64,000 bases of DNA from contig NZ_CP022707.1 in the NCBI RefSeq assembly GCF_025340265.1, forward strand, positions 1,798,501-1,862,500, written 5' to 3'. Shown here piece after piece: positions 1 to 7,860 of the stretch (positions within the stretch are counted from its first letter, which is position 1; each line of letters opens with the position of its first letter). Under the pieces are notes generated by a model that ran no database searches, had not been told where the DNA came from, and worked only from the letters and a program-made list of their open reading frames with translations. Both the position numbers and the translations under genes were made by a program. The DNA is from Novosphingobium sp. 9. GTDB taxonomy: Bacteria > Pseudomonadota > Alphaproteobacteria > Sphingomonadales > Sphingomonadaceae.

Positions 1-1374
1 GAAGCGCGGGTCTACAGCTGTGGTCCGACGGTCTACAACTATCCCCACATTGGCAACATGCGCGCCTATGTCTTTGCGGACATTCTCGGGCGCACGCTCA
101 GCCACAAGGGCTACAGGCTAACCCACGTCATCAACATCACCGATGTCGGCCATCTGACCGACGATGCCGATGCCGGTGAGGACAAGATGGAGAAGATGGC
201 CAAGGCACAGAGCCAGTCCATCTGGGATATCGCCGCGCATTACACGCAGGCCTACTGGGCCGACATTGCCGCGCTCAATATCCGTCAGCCGGCCAAATGG
301 TCGATCGCGACCGACTATGTGCCGCAGATGATCGCCTTTGCGGAAAAGATCGCGCCTGCGCACTGCTACGAACTGGAGAGCGGCCTCTATTTCGACGTCG
401 CCAGCGTCGCGGATTACGGGCGACTGGCCCGTGCCGTCACCGACGAGGGGGAAGGGCGGATCGAGGCGGTCGAGGGCAAGCGCAATGCGGCCGACTTCGC
501 GATCTGGCGCAAGACCCCGGCGGGCGAGACGCGTCAGATGGAATGGGATTCGCCGTGGGGCAAGGGCGCGCCCGGCTGGCATCTCGAATGCTCGGTGATG
601 AGCGGCGACCTGTTGGGATTCCCGTTCGACATCCACACCGGCGGTATCGACCACCGCGAGATCCATCACCCCAACGAGATCGCCCAGAATCAGGCATTCT
701 GCTGCGCGGGAAGCCTCGACAGCGCCGCAAATTCCGGCGCGAACATGTGGCTGCACAACAATTTTCTCGTTGAGCGTTCGGGCAAGATGAGCAAGTCTTC
801 GGGCGAGTTCCTGCGTCTGCAACTGCTGATCGACCGCGGCTATCATCCGCTGGCCTATCGTCTGATGTGCCTGCAGGCGCATTATCGTAGCGAACTGGAG
901 TTTTCGTGGGAAGGGCTGGGCGCGGCGCTGACGCGGCTCAAGCGCATGATCCTGGCGGCAGAGCGATTGAAGGATGTGGCTCCAGGCGATGCCCGTCATC
1001 CCAAGCTGACGCCGATGCTCAATGCCTTCGAGGCCGCGATCGGGGACGATCTCAACACGGCGGTCGCTCTGACGGCGCTGGAAGACGTCCTGTTCGCCAA
1101 GAAGGTCGATCTTTCGGCCAAGCGTGCGGCTGTCGCAGTGATGGATGATGTTCTGGGGCTGGGGCTGCTCTCGGTGGAGCGCCGTGATCTGCGATTGCGT
1201 CCTCGCCATGCAACGGTTGCCGAGGCTGAGATCGAGGGTGTCCTCGAACAGCGTAGACTGGCTCGTGCGGAAAAGGATTTTGCAGCTTCCGATGCCCTGC
1301 GTGAGCAATTGGTCGCAGCAGGTGTCGAGGTGATGGATGGCGACCCACTCGGCTGGGAGTGGGTGCCTGAATGA
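1..1374 (+). CDS. cysS: Cysteinyl-tRNA synthetase, 5'-truncated by the window edge
   Basis: Charges tRNA-Cys with cysteine in the cytoplasm. The reading frame is open from base 1, so the true start lies upstream; 457 residues are visible. The class I HIGH-type motif CGPTVYNYPHIGN sits at visible residues 7-19, and its Cys is a likely zinc ligand. Further zinc-site residues are probably the Cys of HLECS and the His of IDHREIHHPNE. The KMSKS loop is at residues 262-266. The C-terminal anticodon-binding helical region appears complete, ending just before a strong hairpin. Only the first few residues should be missing, judging from where the HIGH motif normally lies in the family. Confidence 0.97.
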   Translation, partial: EARVYSCGPTVYNYPHIGNMRAYVFADILGRTLSHKGYRLTHVINITDVGHLTDDADAGEDKMEKMAKAQSQSIWDIAAHYTQAYWADIAALNIRQPAKWSIATDYVPQMIAFAEKIAPAHCYELESGLYFDVASVADYGRLARAVTDEGEGRIEAVEGKRNAADFAIWRKTPAGETRQMEWDSPWGKGAPGWHLECSVMSGDLLGFPFDIHTGGIDHREIHHPNEIAQNQAFCCAGSLDSAANSGANMWLHNNFLVERSGKMSKSSGEFLRLQLLIDRGYHPLAYRLMCLQAHYRSELEFSWEGLGAALTRLKRMILAAERLKDVAPGDARHPKLTPMLNAFEAAIGDDLNTAVALTALEDVLFAKKVDLSAKRAAVAVMDDVLGLGLLSVERRDLRLRPRHATVAEAEIEGVLEQRRLARAEKDFAASDALREQLVAAGVEVMDGDPLGWEWVPE

Positions 1375-1380
1375 TCTGGC

Positions 1381-1406
1381 GGGAAAGCGCAGCGTAGCGC
1401 TTTCCC
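1381..1406 (+). terminator. Hairpin terminator after cysS
   Basis: A perfect 10-bp stem GGGAAAGCGC (1381-1390) and GCGCTTTCCC (1397-1406) with a 6-base loop follows the cysS stop by a few bases. A T-rich stretch (TTATCTTT) comes next. It lies between convergent genes, with the next minus-strand ORF ending at 1407. Confidence 0.7.
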
Positions 1407-1793
1407 TTATCTTTCCTGGATGAGCAGAAATTCCATTTCCACTGTCATTCGCGGCTCCGGCACTGTGTCATGATGGACTGCGGTGACGGTCGCGTCAGCA
1501 ACGATCTGTCCGGAGATGGAAAATTCGTGATCTTCAAGCTGCTCGATAAAATCCTCGCCAGCCAGAATCGCCGCAATCTGTTCAAATCTCAGGACGATGA
1601 GATGTCTGGCCCCGCAAAAGAGGCTGGATGTCCAGGCGCGTTCTGCATGGCTGACAAATTGGGCCTGATCGCCGGAAAGGTTGAGAACCTGCGATACCAG
1701 GCGCAGCCATGGGCCGCGCTCTATCGCACGGGGTGATTGCACGGGTGAAAGCGGTGCGGGAGGTGACAGGACAGGGGCGCATTCAGATCGCAT
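1407..1793 (-). CDS. Hypothetical protein (128 aa)
   Basis: I do not recognise this protein. It is 128 residues with no signal peptide or membrane segment. The C-terminal half is acidic and hydrophobic in alternation (around VTAVHHDTVPEPRMTVEMEF) and could be a small beta-rich domain. Its start overlaps the end of the next upstream minus-strand gene (1783-1971) by 11 bases, as in a translationally coupled pair. That pair is divergent from the S24 repressor gene at 2068, so it may be controlled by it. The overlap and the placement against the cysS terminator support a real gene, but no family match is claimed. Confidence 0.55.
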   Translation of the reverse strand: MRSECAPVLSPPAPLSPVQSPRAIERGPWLRLVSQVLNLSGDQAQFVSHAERAWTSSLFCGARHLIVLRFEQIAAILAGEDFIEQLEDHEFSISGQIVADATVTAVHHDTVPEPRMTVEMEFLLIQER

Positions 1794-1971
1794 CGGTCTG
1801 CTCCGGGTAGCTGGTCATGAAGGATTGGACTCGCAGGCACATGGCCTCGCGCGGCACGCGCCCATTGCGCAGATCGCCGACGAGCCTCGGGTCGTTGGCC
1901 GCAAGGCGTCCGAACTTCGTCCAGGGCATGTCGGTGCGGCGCAGGAAGCGTTCGATGTCTCGCAAAAGCAT
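1783..1971 (-). CDS. Small hypothetical protein (62 aa), possible DNA-binding
   Basis: A 62-residue basic protein. Its core (FLRRTDMPWTKFGRLAAN followed by DPRLVGDLRNGR) reads like a short helix-turn-helix of the kind seen in small phage or repressor-associated proteins; this is a resemblance only. A good ribosome-binding site (AAAGGA) lies about 5 bases before the ATG. It is transcribed divergently from the S24-type repressor gene across a 96-bp gap that holds operator-like dyads. It overlaps the downstream 128-aa gene, so the two probably form an operon. Confidence 0.6.
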   Translation of the reverse strand: MLLRDIERFLRRTDMPWTKFGRLAANDPRLVGDLRNGRVPREAMCLRVQSFMTSYPEQTDAI

Positions 1972-2030
1972 GGCGATCCTTTGCTGGCGGGCGTTGCTTT
2001 GTTCGCTAAATGTTCCTTCTGAAATCCAAC

Positions 2031-2059
2031 TTGTCTAGGAAAAATCCTACGCGTAGGGT
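2031..2059 (+). promoter_or_regulatory. Promoter overlapping palindromic operator of the S24 regulator
   Basis: TTGTCT (2031-2036) and TAGGGT (2054-2059), 17 bp apart, can serve as -35 and -10. Overlapping them are TAGGA-AAAA-TCCTA (2036-2049) and the perfect 12-bp palindrome CCTACGCGTAGG (2046-2057), so three TAGG/CCTA half-sites alternate. The regulator ATG is at 2068, which would leave a very short or absent leader. This arrangement suggests autorepression; that is inference. Confidence 0.5.
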
Positions 2060-2067
2060 ATTACATT

Positions 2068-2712
2068 ATGGATATCGACAAGGCCCGGTCCCGGTTGTTG
2101 GAGTTGGCGTCTGAGCAAGGCGTGAGTTTGTCTGCGCTTTCACAAATGCTTGGACGAAACGCCAGCTATCTCCAGCAGTTCGTGCGAAAGGGTTCGCCGC
2201 GCAAGTTGGAGGAACATGACCGCGGTCGGCTCGCGAGGTTCTTCGGCGTTGATGAAGCTGAACTGCGTTCGTCGAAGGATAAATCCTCTGTTCGAGCTGT
2301 AAGTTCTGCAACCTGGGTCGATATGCCAAGGTTGGCTGTGGGGGCTTCGGCAGGTGCCGGGGCGTTGGTGGACGAAGAGGCTGCGGTCGGCATCCTGCGT
2401 TTTTCCGGCAGGTGGCTGCGCGAGATGGGGCTTCGGAGCGATCGCCTGTCGGTCATCGTGGTCGACGGTGATTCGATGGAGCCGACCCTTCGCAATGGCG
2501 ATGAATTGCTCGTCGATACCTCTCCGGGGCGCCCAGGCGATGGGATATGGGTGGTGCGGCTGGGCGATACTGTGCTGGTGAAGCGGCTGGAGATCGTTCG
2601 TCCCGGTGTCATTACCCTTCTCAGCGACAACCAGGCCTATCGCCCCGTAGAATGTCTTGCGGGGGATGTTGCGATAATCGGCAGGGTTGTCTGGAAGGGT
2701 GGCCGTTTGTAG
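2068..2712 (+). CDS. XRE-type regulator with S24 (LexA/CI-like) self-cleaving peptidase domain
   Basis: A 214-residue repressor. Residues about 1-60 form a helix-turn-helix (SLSALSQMLGRNASYLQQFV), and the C-terminal half is a peptidase S24 domain. The catalytic Ser/Lys pair is visible as S136 in DGDSMEPTL and K172 in VLVKRLE. Family members either self-cleave on RecA filaments or act as CI-like repressors. It is not the SOS LexA, which is a separate gene at 60.7-61.4 kb. The upstream gap contains overlapping dyads over a promoter, consistent with autoregulation and with control of the divergent small-gene pair. ATG at 2068 is the first start after the operator. Confidence 0.85.
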   Translation: MDIDKARSRLLELASEQGVSLSALSQMLGRNASYLQQFVRKGSPRKLEEHDRGRLARFFGVDEAELRSSKDKSSVRAVSSATWVDMPRLAVGASAGAGALVDEEAAVGILRFSGRWLREMGLRSDRLSVIVVDGDSMEPTLRNGDELLVDTSPGRPGDGIWVVRLGDTVLVKRLEIVRPGVITLLSDNQAYRPVECLAGDVAIIGRVVWKGGRL

Positions 2713-2772
2713 TTTTGCCCTGCTCCGGCTTGGCGATTGCAATCGCGCGTGGCTCGGGTCATGGCTTGGGGC

Positions 2773-3438
2773 ATGAGCAAGAATGAAGCGCCTATGCGTG
2801 TCGCCCTTATTCCGGTTACGCCGCTCCAGCAGAATTGTTCGCTCGTATGGTGTACCCGTACGATGCGAGCCGCGCTGATCGATCCGGGTGGCGATCTCGA
2901 CAAGCTGAAGCAGGCGCTGACGAAGGCGGGCGTGACGTTGGAGAAGATCCTTGTCACCCATGGGCATGTTGATCATTGCGGCATGGCGGGCGTGCTGGCC
3001 AAGGAACTGGGCGTGCCGATCGAAGGGCCGCACGAAGAGGACATGTTCTGGATCGCCCAGCTCGGCGAAGCGGGGCAACGCTGGAATATCGAGGGGCACG
3101 TCTTCGCGCCGGATCGCTGGCTGGAGAACGGAGACAAGGTGACGGTCGGTGAGCTGGAACTCGACGTCTACCACTGTCCGGGGCACACGCCGGGCCACGT
3201 GGTGTTCCACCATGCCCCCAGCCGCTTTGCGATCGTCGGCGACGTCCTGTTCAAGGGCTCGATCGGGCGGACGGACTTCCCGCGCGGCAATTTCGACGAT
3301 CTGGTCGAATCGATCACCGGTCGGCTCTGGCCGCTGGGGAATGACGTGACTTTTGTGCCCGGCCACGGCCCTGTCAGCACGTTCGGGGATGAGCGTCGGA
3401 CCAATCCCTATGTCGGAGATGCAGCGCTGGATCGTTAG
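2773..3438 (+). CDS. MBL-fold metallo-hydrolase (glyoxalase II-like)
   Basis: A 221-residue metallo-beta-lactamase-fold hydrolase of the small glyoxalase II-like type. The signature HGHVDH with following Cys-Gly is present, followed by HCPGHTPGH, the metal-bridging Asp in IVGDVLF, and a C-terminal PGHGP His. Typical substrates are glutathione thioesters such as S-lactoylglutathione, or persulfides; the substrate cannot be told here. Several in-frame starts exist (2761, 2773, 2794). I chose ATG 2773, but the conserved part begins at MRVALIPVTP (2794) and no ribosome-binding site decides the matter. Confidence 0.85.
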   Translation: MSKNEAPMRVALIPVTPLQQNCSLVWCTRTMRAALIDPGGDLDKLKQALTKAGVTLEKILVTHGHVDHCGMAGVLAKELGVPIEGPHEEDMFWIAQLGEAGQRWNIEGHVFAPDRWLENGDKVTVGELELDVYHCPGHTPGHVVFHHAPSRFAIVGDVLFKGSIGRTDFPRGNFDDLVESITGRLWPLGNDVTFVPGHGPVSTFGDERRTNPYVGDAALDR

Positions 3439-3468
3439 GCGCCAGCGCTGCAGTATTTGTGACCGTCT

Positions 3469-3861
3469 TTAAAGAACGCCGACTGCGATCAGCACCGCAG
3501 CGATGGCGAGGCCTGCGAGGCTCAGCAGGGTCAGGAACATGCCGCCGGCGCGCAGCGGATTGGGCGCAGGGCGGTCCATGCCGAAGGCGTGAAGCACGCG
3601 CGCGATCATGAAGATCGCGCCGACAGGAGCCAGCCATACGCCGCCCTTGCCGCTGAGGTCGATCAGTGCGCACAGGATCAACGCGAAAGGCGCATTTTCG
3701 ACGAAGTTGGCCTGCGCGCGCATCCGCTGGGCTAGGCGCGCGTCACCGCCATCTCCGCTCAATGCCTTGAGGGCAAAGCGCATCTGGATGGTGCGGGCAA
3801 TCAGCCACAGGTTGATGACGGCGGCGGCCGCCGCGAGGCAAAGGGTTGTCTGCAGGATCAT
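3469..3861 (-). CDS. MAPEG family membrane protein
   Basis: A 130-residue integral membrane protein with about four hydrophobic helices. The segment RAQANFVENAPFALIL matches the MAPEG signature (E-N-x-P in the second helix). MAPEG proteins include microsomal glutathione transferases and related eicosanoid and glutathione enzymes; bacterial members are mostly uncharacterised. The gene is convergent with the MBL hydrolase, 30 bp apart, and a shared glutathione theme is possible but unproven. Confidence 0.88.
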   Translation of the reverse strand: MILQTTLCLAAAAAVINLWLIARTIQMRFALKALSGDGGDARLAQRMRAQANFVENAPFALILCALIDLSGKGGVWLAPVGAIFMIARVLHAFGMDRPAPNPLRAGGMFLTLLSLAGLAIAAVLIAVGVL

Positions 3862-3965
3862 ATGCGTGCAGATAGCGCCGCGTGATAAGAGTTGCCAGCG
3901 TGCTCATGCAGGCGTGCAGTTCTCGTCTTTCCGGTTTCGTGCTGTCATCGAGATGCCACGAGCGC

Positions 3966-3993
3966 TTGCAACTTGGCAGAAATCGGTTATAGG
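3966..3993 (+). promoter_or_regulatory. Candidate promoter of rpmF-plsX-fabH
   Basis: TTGCAA (3966-3971) and TATAGG (3988-3993) are 16 bp apart, about 85 bp upstream of the rpmF ATG. Transcription would start near 4000, just before the hairpin at 4007-4038. Predicted by eye only. Confidence 0.35.
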
Positions 3994-4006
3994 CGCGCCT
4001 TCGCAA

Positions 4007-4045
4007 GCCGCCGTGTTCCTTGAACGGTCTACGGCGGCGTTTTTG
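4007..4045 (+). promoter_or_regulatory. Terminator-like hairpin in the rpmF leader (possible attenuator)
   Basis: GCCGCCGT (4007-4014) pairs perfectly with ACGGCGGC (4031-4038) and is followed by GTTTTTG. This is the shape of an intrinsic terminator, yet it lies 32-70 bp upstream of rpmF and after any plausible promoter. It could attenuate the ribosomal protein and lipid genes downstream, or terminate an unseen upstream transcript. Confidence 0.45.
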
Positions 4046-4076
4046 ACACTAACGAATTCCAGGAACAGGTGCCGAA

Positions 4077-4256
4077 ATGGCTGTCCCTAAAAGAAAAACG
4101 ACCCCGTCCCGCCGGGGCATGCGCCGTAGCCACGATGCGCTGACGGTTGCAGCATTCCATGAATGCCCGAACTGCGGTGAACTCAAGCGTCCGCACAACC
4201 TGTGCGATGCCTGCGGTCACTACAACGGTCGCGAAATCGTCGCGGTCGAAGTCTAA
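4077..4256 (+). CDS. rpmF: 50S ribosomal protein L32
   Basis: A 59-residue protein beginning [20 protein letters not shown], the classic start of L32, with the zinc-ribbon pairs CPNCGE and CDACGHY. It is a component of the large ribosomal subunit. It sits 27 bp upstream of plsX, the widespread bacterial rpmF-plsX-fabH arrangement that links ribosome and phospholipid synthesis. The zinc-binding (four-Cys) form is present, so this is not the Cys-lacking paralogue induced under zinc limitation. Confidence 0.97.
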   Translation: MAVPKRKTTPSRRGMRRSHDALTVAAFHECPNCGELKRPHNLCDACGHYNGREIVAVEV

Positions 4257-4283
4257 GAGCGCAAGCGCAGTCGGAGATTGCCC

Positions 4284-5345
4284 ATGAGTCTGCCGCGTAT
4301 CGCTGTTGATGCGATGGGCGGCGACGAGGGTGTGCGCGTCATGGTCGAAGGCGCGGCGCTCGCCCGTCGACGCCATGACAAGTTCAAGTTCCTGCTGGTC
4401 GGGGATGAAGTGCGGATCAAGGCCGCGCTTGAGAACCACCCGAATCTCAGGGCATCCTCCGAAATCCTCCATACCGATGGAGTGATCTCCGGAGAGGATA
4501 AACCCAGCCAGGCGTTGCGCCGGGCCAAGGGAACCTCGATGGGGCGTGCGATCGAAGCGGTGAAGGCGGGTGACGCCGGAGCTGCTGTCAGTGCCGGTAA
4601 TACCGGTGCGCTGATGGCGATCGCCAAGCTGACTCTTCGCACGATGCCAGGCATCGATCGACCGGCCTTGGCGGCTTTGCTGCCGACGCTGGGCGACAAT
4701 GACGTCATAATGCTCGATCTCGGTGCCAATACCGAGTGCGACAGCCGCAATCTCGTGCAGTTCGCCGTGATGGGTGCCGCGTATGCGCGCATCGCCACGG
4801 GGCGCGAGGTGCCGCGCGTGCGGTTGCTCAATATCGGCACGGAAGAGATCAAGGGCACCGACCTGCTGCGTGATGCAGCGGCCACGCTCAAGCGGGCGGC
4901 CGGTGATCTCTCGATCAGCTTCGACGGCTTTACCGAGGCGGACAAGATCTGTCGCGGCAACGTCGACGTCGTGGTGACGGATGGCTTTTCGGGCAATATC
5001 GCCCTGAAGGCGGTCGAAGGCACCGCGCGTTTCGTCGCAGACCTGCTGCGGCGGGGCTTTTCCAGTTCGCTGCGCTCGAAGATCGGGTTTCTGATCTCGC
5101 GGCCTGCCACCGAACTGCTCAAGCACCATCTCGATCCCAACAATCACAACGGCGCAGTCTTCCTGGGCCTGAACGGCATTGTCGTGAAAAGCCATGGCGG
5201 CGCCAGCGCTGCCGGTGTCGCGAATGCCGTGGCGGTGACCGCGAAGCTTCTGGAGGAAAACGTGACCGAGCGCATTTCGGCGGACCTGGCCCGCGTCGGG
5301 GAAGATTCCCTGCGTCGCAGTCCTCTGGCCGAAGAGCGCGCGTGA
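4284..5345 (+). CDS. plsX: Phosphate acyltransferase PlsX
   Basis: Converts acyl-ACP to acyl-phosphate, the acyl donor for PlsY in phospholipid synthesis, as a peripheral membrane enzyme. The 353-residue protein begins [17 protein letters not shown], with the conserved DAMGGD motif. Other family blocks are [10 protein letters not shown] and [17 protein letters not shown] lies in frame at 4278, but GGAG at 4273-4276 is spaced correctly for ATG 4284. Its stop overlaps the fabH start (TGATG), so translation is coupled. Confidence 0.96.
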   Translation: MSLPRIAVDAMGGDEGVRVMVEGAALARRRHDKFKFLLVGDEVRIKAALENHPNLRASSEILHTDGVISGEDKPSQALRRAKGTSMGRAIEAVKAGDAGAAVSAGNTGALMAIAKLTLRTMPGIDRPALAALLPTLGDNDVIMLDLGANTECDSRNLVQFAVMGAAYARIATGREVPRVRLLNIGTEEIKGTDLLRDAAATLKRAAGDLSISFDGFTEADKICRGNVDVVVTDGFSGNIALKAVEGTARFVADLLRRGFSSSLRSKIGFLISRPATELLKHHLDPNNHNGAVFLGLNGIVVKSHGGASAAGVANAVAVTAKLLEENVTERISADLARVGEDSLRRSPLAEERA

Positions 5346-6319
5346 TGCGTCGTTCCGTACTGCTGGGCACCGGCTCTGCGCTCCCGCGCACGGTCGTCAC
5401 CAATGCCGATCTTGCCGAGCGTGTCGATACCAGTGACGAGTGGATCGTCGAGCGTACCGGGATTCGCCAGCGCTACATCGCTGAGGCGGATGAAACCACA
5501 TCGTCGCTTGCCACGGCAGCGGCGCGTGCAGCTCTAGATGCCGCTGGAATCGCAGCAGAAACCATCGATCTGATCGTGCTGGCGACAGCCACGCCCGACC
5601 AGACCTTCCCGGCGACGGCAACCCGCGTACAGGCCGATCTCGGTTGTCGTGGCGGCATGGCATTCGATGTCGCCGCCGTATGCTCGGGCTTCCTCTATGC
5701 GCTGGGTACGGCGGATTCGATGCTGCGCTCCGGCATGGCCAAGCGCGCGCTGGTGATCGGGGCAGAAACGTTCAGTCGTATCCTCGACTGGGAAGATCGC
5801 GCGACTTGCGTGCTCTTCGGCGACGGCGCCGGTGCGATCGTGCTCGAAGCACAGGAACAGCCGGAAGACGAGGCTTCGCCGCGCGGTATCCTTGCCACGC
5901 GACTGCATGCCGATGGTGAGCACAACTCGCTGCTCTACGTCGATGGCGGTCCTTCGACGACCGGGACGGTCGGCAAGCTGCGCATGAAGGGGCGCGAGGT
6001 ATTTCGCCACGCAGTCGTGAACCTGGCCGAGGTTCTTCAGGAAGTACTTGAAGAGACCGGCCTGACCAGCGACGACATCGACTGGCTGGTGCCGCATCAG
6101 GCGAATGCTCGCATTCTCGATGCCACCGCGCGCAAGCTGAACATGCCGGTCGAAAAGGTCGTCGTAACCGTTTCCGAACATGCGAATACGTCGGCGGCGT
6201 CGGTGCCGCTGGCGCTGGACCGGGCAGTTCGCGACGGGCGAATCGTCCCCGGAAACCTCGTCATGCTCGAAGCCATGGGCGGCGGCTTCACCTGGGGCGC
6301 CAGCTTGATCCGTATCTGA
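5345..6319 (+). CDS. fabH: Beta-ketoacyl-ACP synthase III
   Basis: Condenses acetyl-CoA with malonyl-ACP to start type II fatty acid synthesis. The protein has 324 residues. The catalytic triad is visible: Cys113 in AAVCSGF, His251 in VPHQANAR and Asn281 in [10 protein letters not shown]. The N-terminal [10 protein letters not shown] and [10 protein letters not shown] blocks are typical of FabH. ATG 5345 overlaps the plsX stop; an in-frame GTG one codon earlier is less likely. It is part of the rpmF-plsX-fabH unit. Confidence 0.97.
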   Translation: MRRSVLLGTGSALPRTVVTNADLAERVDTSDEWIVERTGIRQRYIAEADETTSSLATAAARAALDAAGIAAETIDLIVLATATPDQTFPATATRVQADLGCRGGMAFDVAAVCSGFLYALGTADSMLRSGMAKRALVIGAETFSRILDWEDRATCVLFGDGAGAIVLEAQEQPEDEASPRGILATRLHADGEHNSLLYVDGGPSTTGTVGKLRMKGREVFRHAVVNLAEVLQEVLEETGLTSDDIDWLVPHQANARILDATARKLNMPVEKVVVTVSEHANTSAASVPLALDRAVRDGRIVPGNLVMLEAMGGGFTWGASLIRI

Positions 6320-6440
6320 TCGGGACAATCGCGCCCAAAAGTGCTTCCCGCACGCCCGGTATTTCCACCAGCGTTGATTTCGTTGCAAGAATTCTTATGA
6401 TCAGCAGCGGGGGTCAGCGCAGCAGAGGGGATACAGGGCG

Positions 6441-6737
6441 ATGCGCGCGACGGAAACTTTGACGAGAGCCGAAATAGCCGAAGCCATTCACCGGAAACTG
6501 GGTCTGTCCCGCGCAGAGTCGCTGACCATGGTGGAGTCCATTCTCCAGCATATGTCGGAAGCTCTGGCCGAGGGCGAGAACGTCAAGATTTCCGGGTTCG
6601 GGACTTTCCTCCTGCGCGACAAGGGCGAGCGGGTGGGGCGCAATCCCAAGACCGGGGTCGAGGTTCCGATCACGCCGCGGCGTGTGATGACCTTCCGGGC
6701 GAGCCAGATGCTGAAGGACCGGATTGTCGGTTCCTGA
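6441..6737 (+). CDS. ihfA: Integration host factor subunit alpha
   Basis: A 98-residue HU/IHF-family DNA-bending protein. It begins with [19 protein letters not shown] and contains the IHF-alpha-like arm [18 protein letters not shown], whose RNPKTG Pro intercalates in DNA. IHF alpha pairs with IhfB (not in this window) and acts in nucleoid structure, transcription and recombination. The gene follows fabH by 121 bp and precedes a MerR gene, the usual alphaproteobacterial order, which favours IhfA over HU. Confidence 0.95.
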   Translation: MRATETLTRAEIAEAIHRKLGLSRAESLTMVESILQHMSEALAEGENVKISGFGTFLLRDKGERVGRNPKTGVEVPITPRRVMTFRASQMLKDRIVGS

Positions 6738-6803
6738 CGTTGCGGCGTGCTTCATGGCAATCGGCCGATGAGGAGGGTGGACTGAGGTCCGCCTTGTAAA
6801 GCA

Positions 6804-7217
6804 TTGGAAGATTTGCAGTTTAACGACGAAAAAGAGCCTGGCGCGCTGCGCACGATCGGGGAGGTCGCGCAGGCGCTGGGGCTGAAGCCGCATGTCCTGC
6901 GCTATTGGGAAGAGCAGTTTCCCAGCCTGCAGCCGGTCAAGCGCAGCGGCGGGCGGCGCTATTATCGCCCTGAAGACATGGTGCTTATCCTGCGGATCAG
7001 CGACCTCGTACACCGCAAGGGCTACACCTTGCGCGGCGCGAGGATCGAGATCGAAAGCGGGGCTGAGACGGGTCTAGAGGGGGGTAAGGCGAGTCTGGAA
7101 GGGGGCGAGACGCCTGAAGGCCTGTCTACACCGTCAGCGCGCGATGACGTTCGCCCTCGACTGGCGGCGATCCATGCGCGCCTGAAGCAGGCCCTCGAAG
7201 ACGATCTTTCCGCCTGA
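6804..7217 (+). CDS. MerR-family transcriptional regulator
   Basis: A 137-residue DNA-binding protein. The MerR helix-turn-helix spans residues about 16-75 (IGEVAQALGLKPHVLRYWEEQFP, then GGRRYYRPEDM). The C-terminal part is short and acidic, with degenerate Gly-Glu repeats, and lacks the Cys ligands of metal-sensing members. The only usable start is TTG 6804, since an in-frame stop (6783) lies just upstream; no clear ribosome-binding site is seen. It follows ihfA, as is common in sphingomonads. The target is unknown. Confidence 0.85.
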   Translation: MEDLQFNDEKEPGALRTIGEVAQALGLKPHVLRYWEEQFPSLQPVKRSGGRRYYRPEDMVLILRISDLVHRKGYTLRGARIEIESGAETGLEGGKASLEGGETPEGLSTPSARDDVRPRLAAIHARLKQALEDDLSA

Positions 7218-7266
7218 CGCCGCAGCCTGATTCGCGAATCGATTCGCGGAGGCTATCGCTCGCGAA

Positions 7267-7824
7267 TCAGAACTCGGCCTGCGGTCCGAGGGCGGGGTCG
7301 AGATCGCGCGGGCGGATCAGATGGGTCAGCCGTCCGCAATTGTCGTCGATATCGGACCATGTTTCGATATCGAGTTCGATCACCGCGAAGGCGGCGGTCG
7401 GGAATTTCTCCTCGACCACATCGCGCAAGGGGCTGGAGCCGTCGTCGGGCACCAGATCGAAGATCAGGTCTTCGAGGCCGGGATTGTGCCCGATCATGAG
7501 TGCCGAGGCGGCGTGATCGTCCTGCTCGCGCAGCACTTCCATCAGCGTTGGGGAGCTGGCGAGGTAGATGCGCCGGTCCCACTTCACCGGCGGGGTGAAG
7601 CCCGCAGCCTCGGCGGCGATGTCGATGGTTTGCGTGACGCGTACCGCCGGGCTCGCGAGCACGCGGTTCCACTTGATGCCGGTGTCGAGCCCGTGCTGGC
7701 GGATATGCCGCCCCATGACTTCCGCGCCGATCCGCCCGCGCTTGTTCAGCGGGCGGTCGAAATCGCGCAGGCGCGCATCGTGCCAGTCCGATTTCGCGTG
7801 GCGGAACAGGCCGAGGGTTTTCAT
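7267..7824 (-). CDS. SixA-like histidine phosphatase
   Basis: A 185-residue histidine phosphatase with the catalytic RHG-type motif LFRHAKSDW at the N terminus and the second His in MIGHNPGLEDL. SixA relatives remove phosphate from phosphohistidine proteins; small alphaproteobacterial members are largely uncharacterised. I start at the ATG giving MKTLGLFRHAKS, with AAGGA upstream; an ATG ten codons earlier (7854) is also possible and would nearly abut the helicase stop at 7861. Probably co-transcribed downstream of the helicase gene. Confidence 0.88.
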   Translation of the reverse strand: MKTLGLFRHAKSDWHDARLRDFDRPLNKRGRIGAEVMGRHIRQHGLDTGIKWNRVLASPAVRVTQTIDIAAEAAGFTPPVKWDRRIYLASSPTLMEVLREQDDHAASALMIGHNPGLEDLIFDLVPDDGSSPLRDVVEEKFPTAAFAVIELDIETWSDIDDNCGRLTHLIRPRDLDPALGPQAEF

Positions 7825-7860
7825 GAAGCGCGCGCGTCCTTGCTGGCTGGCCATCGCGGC

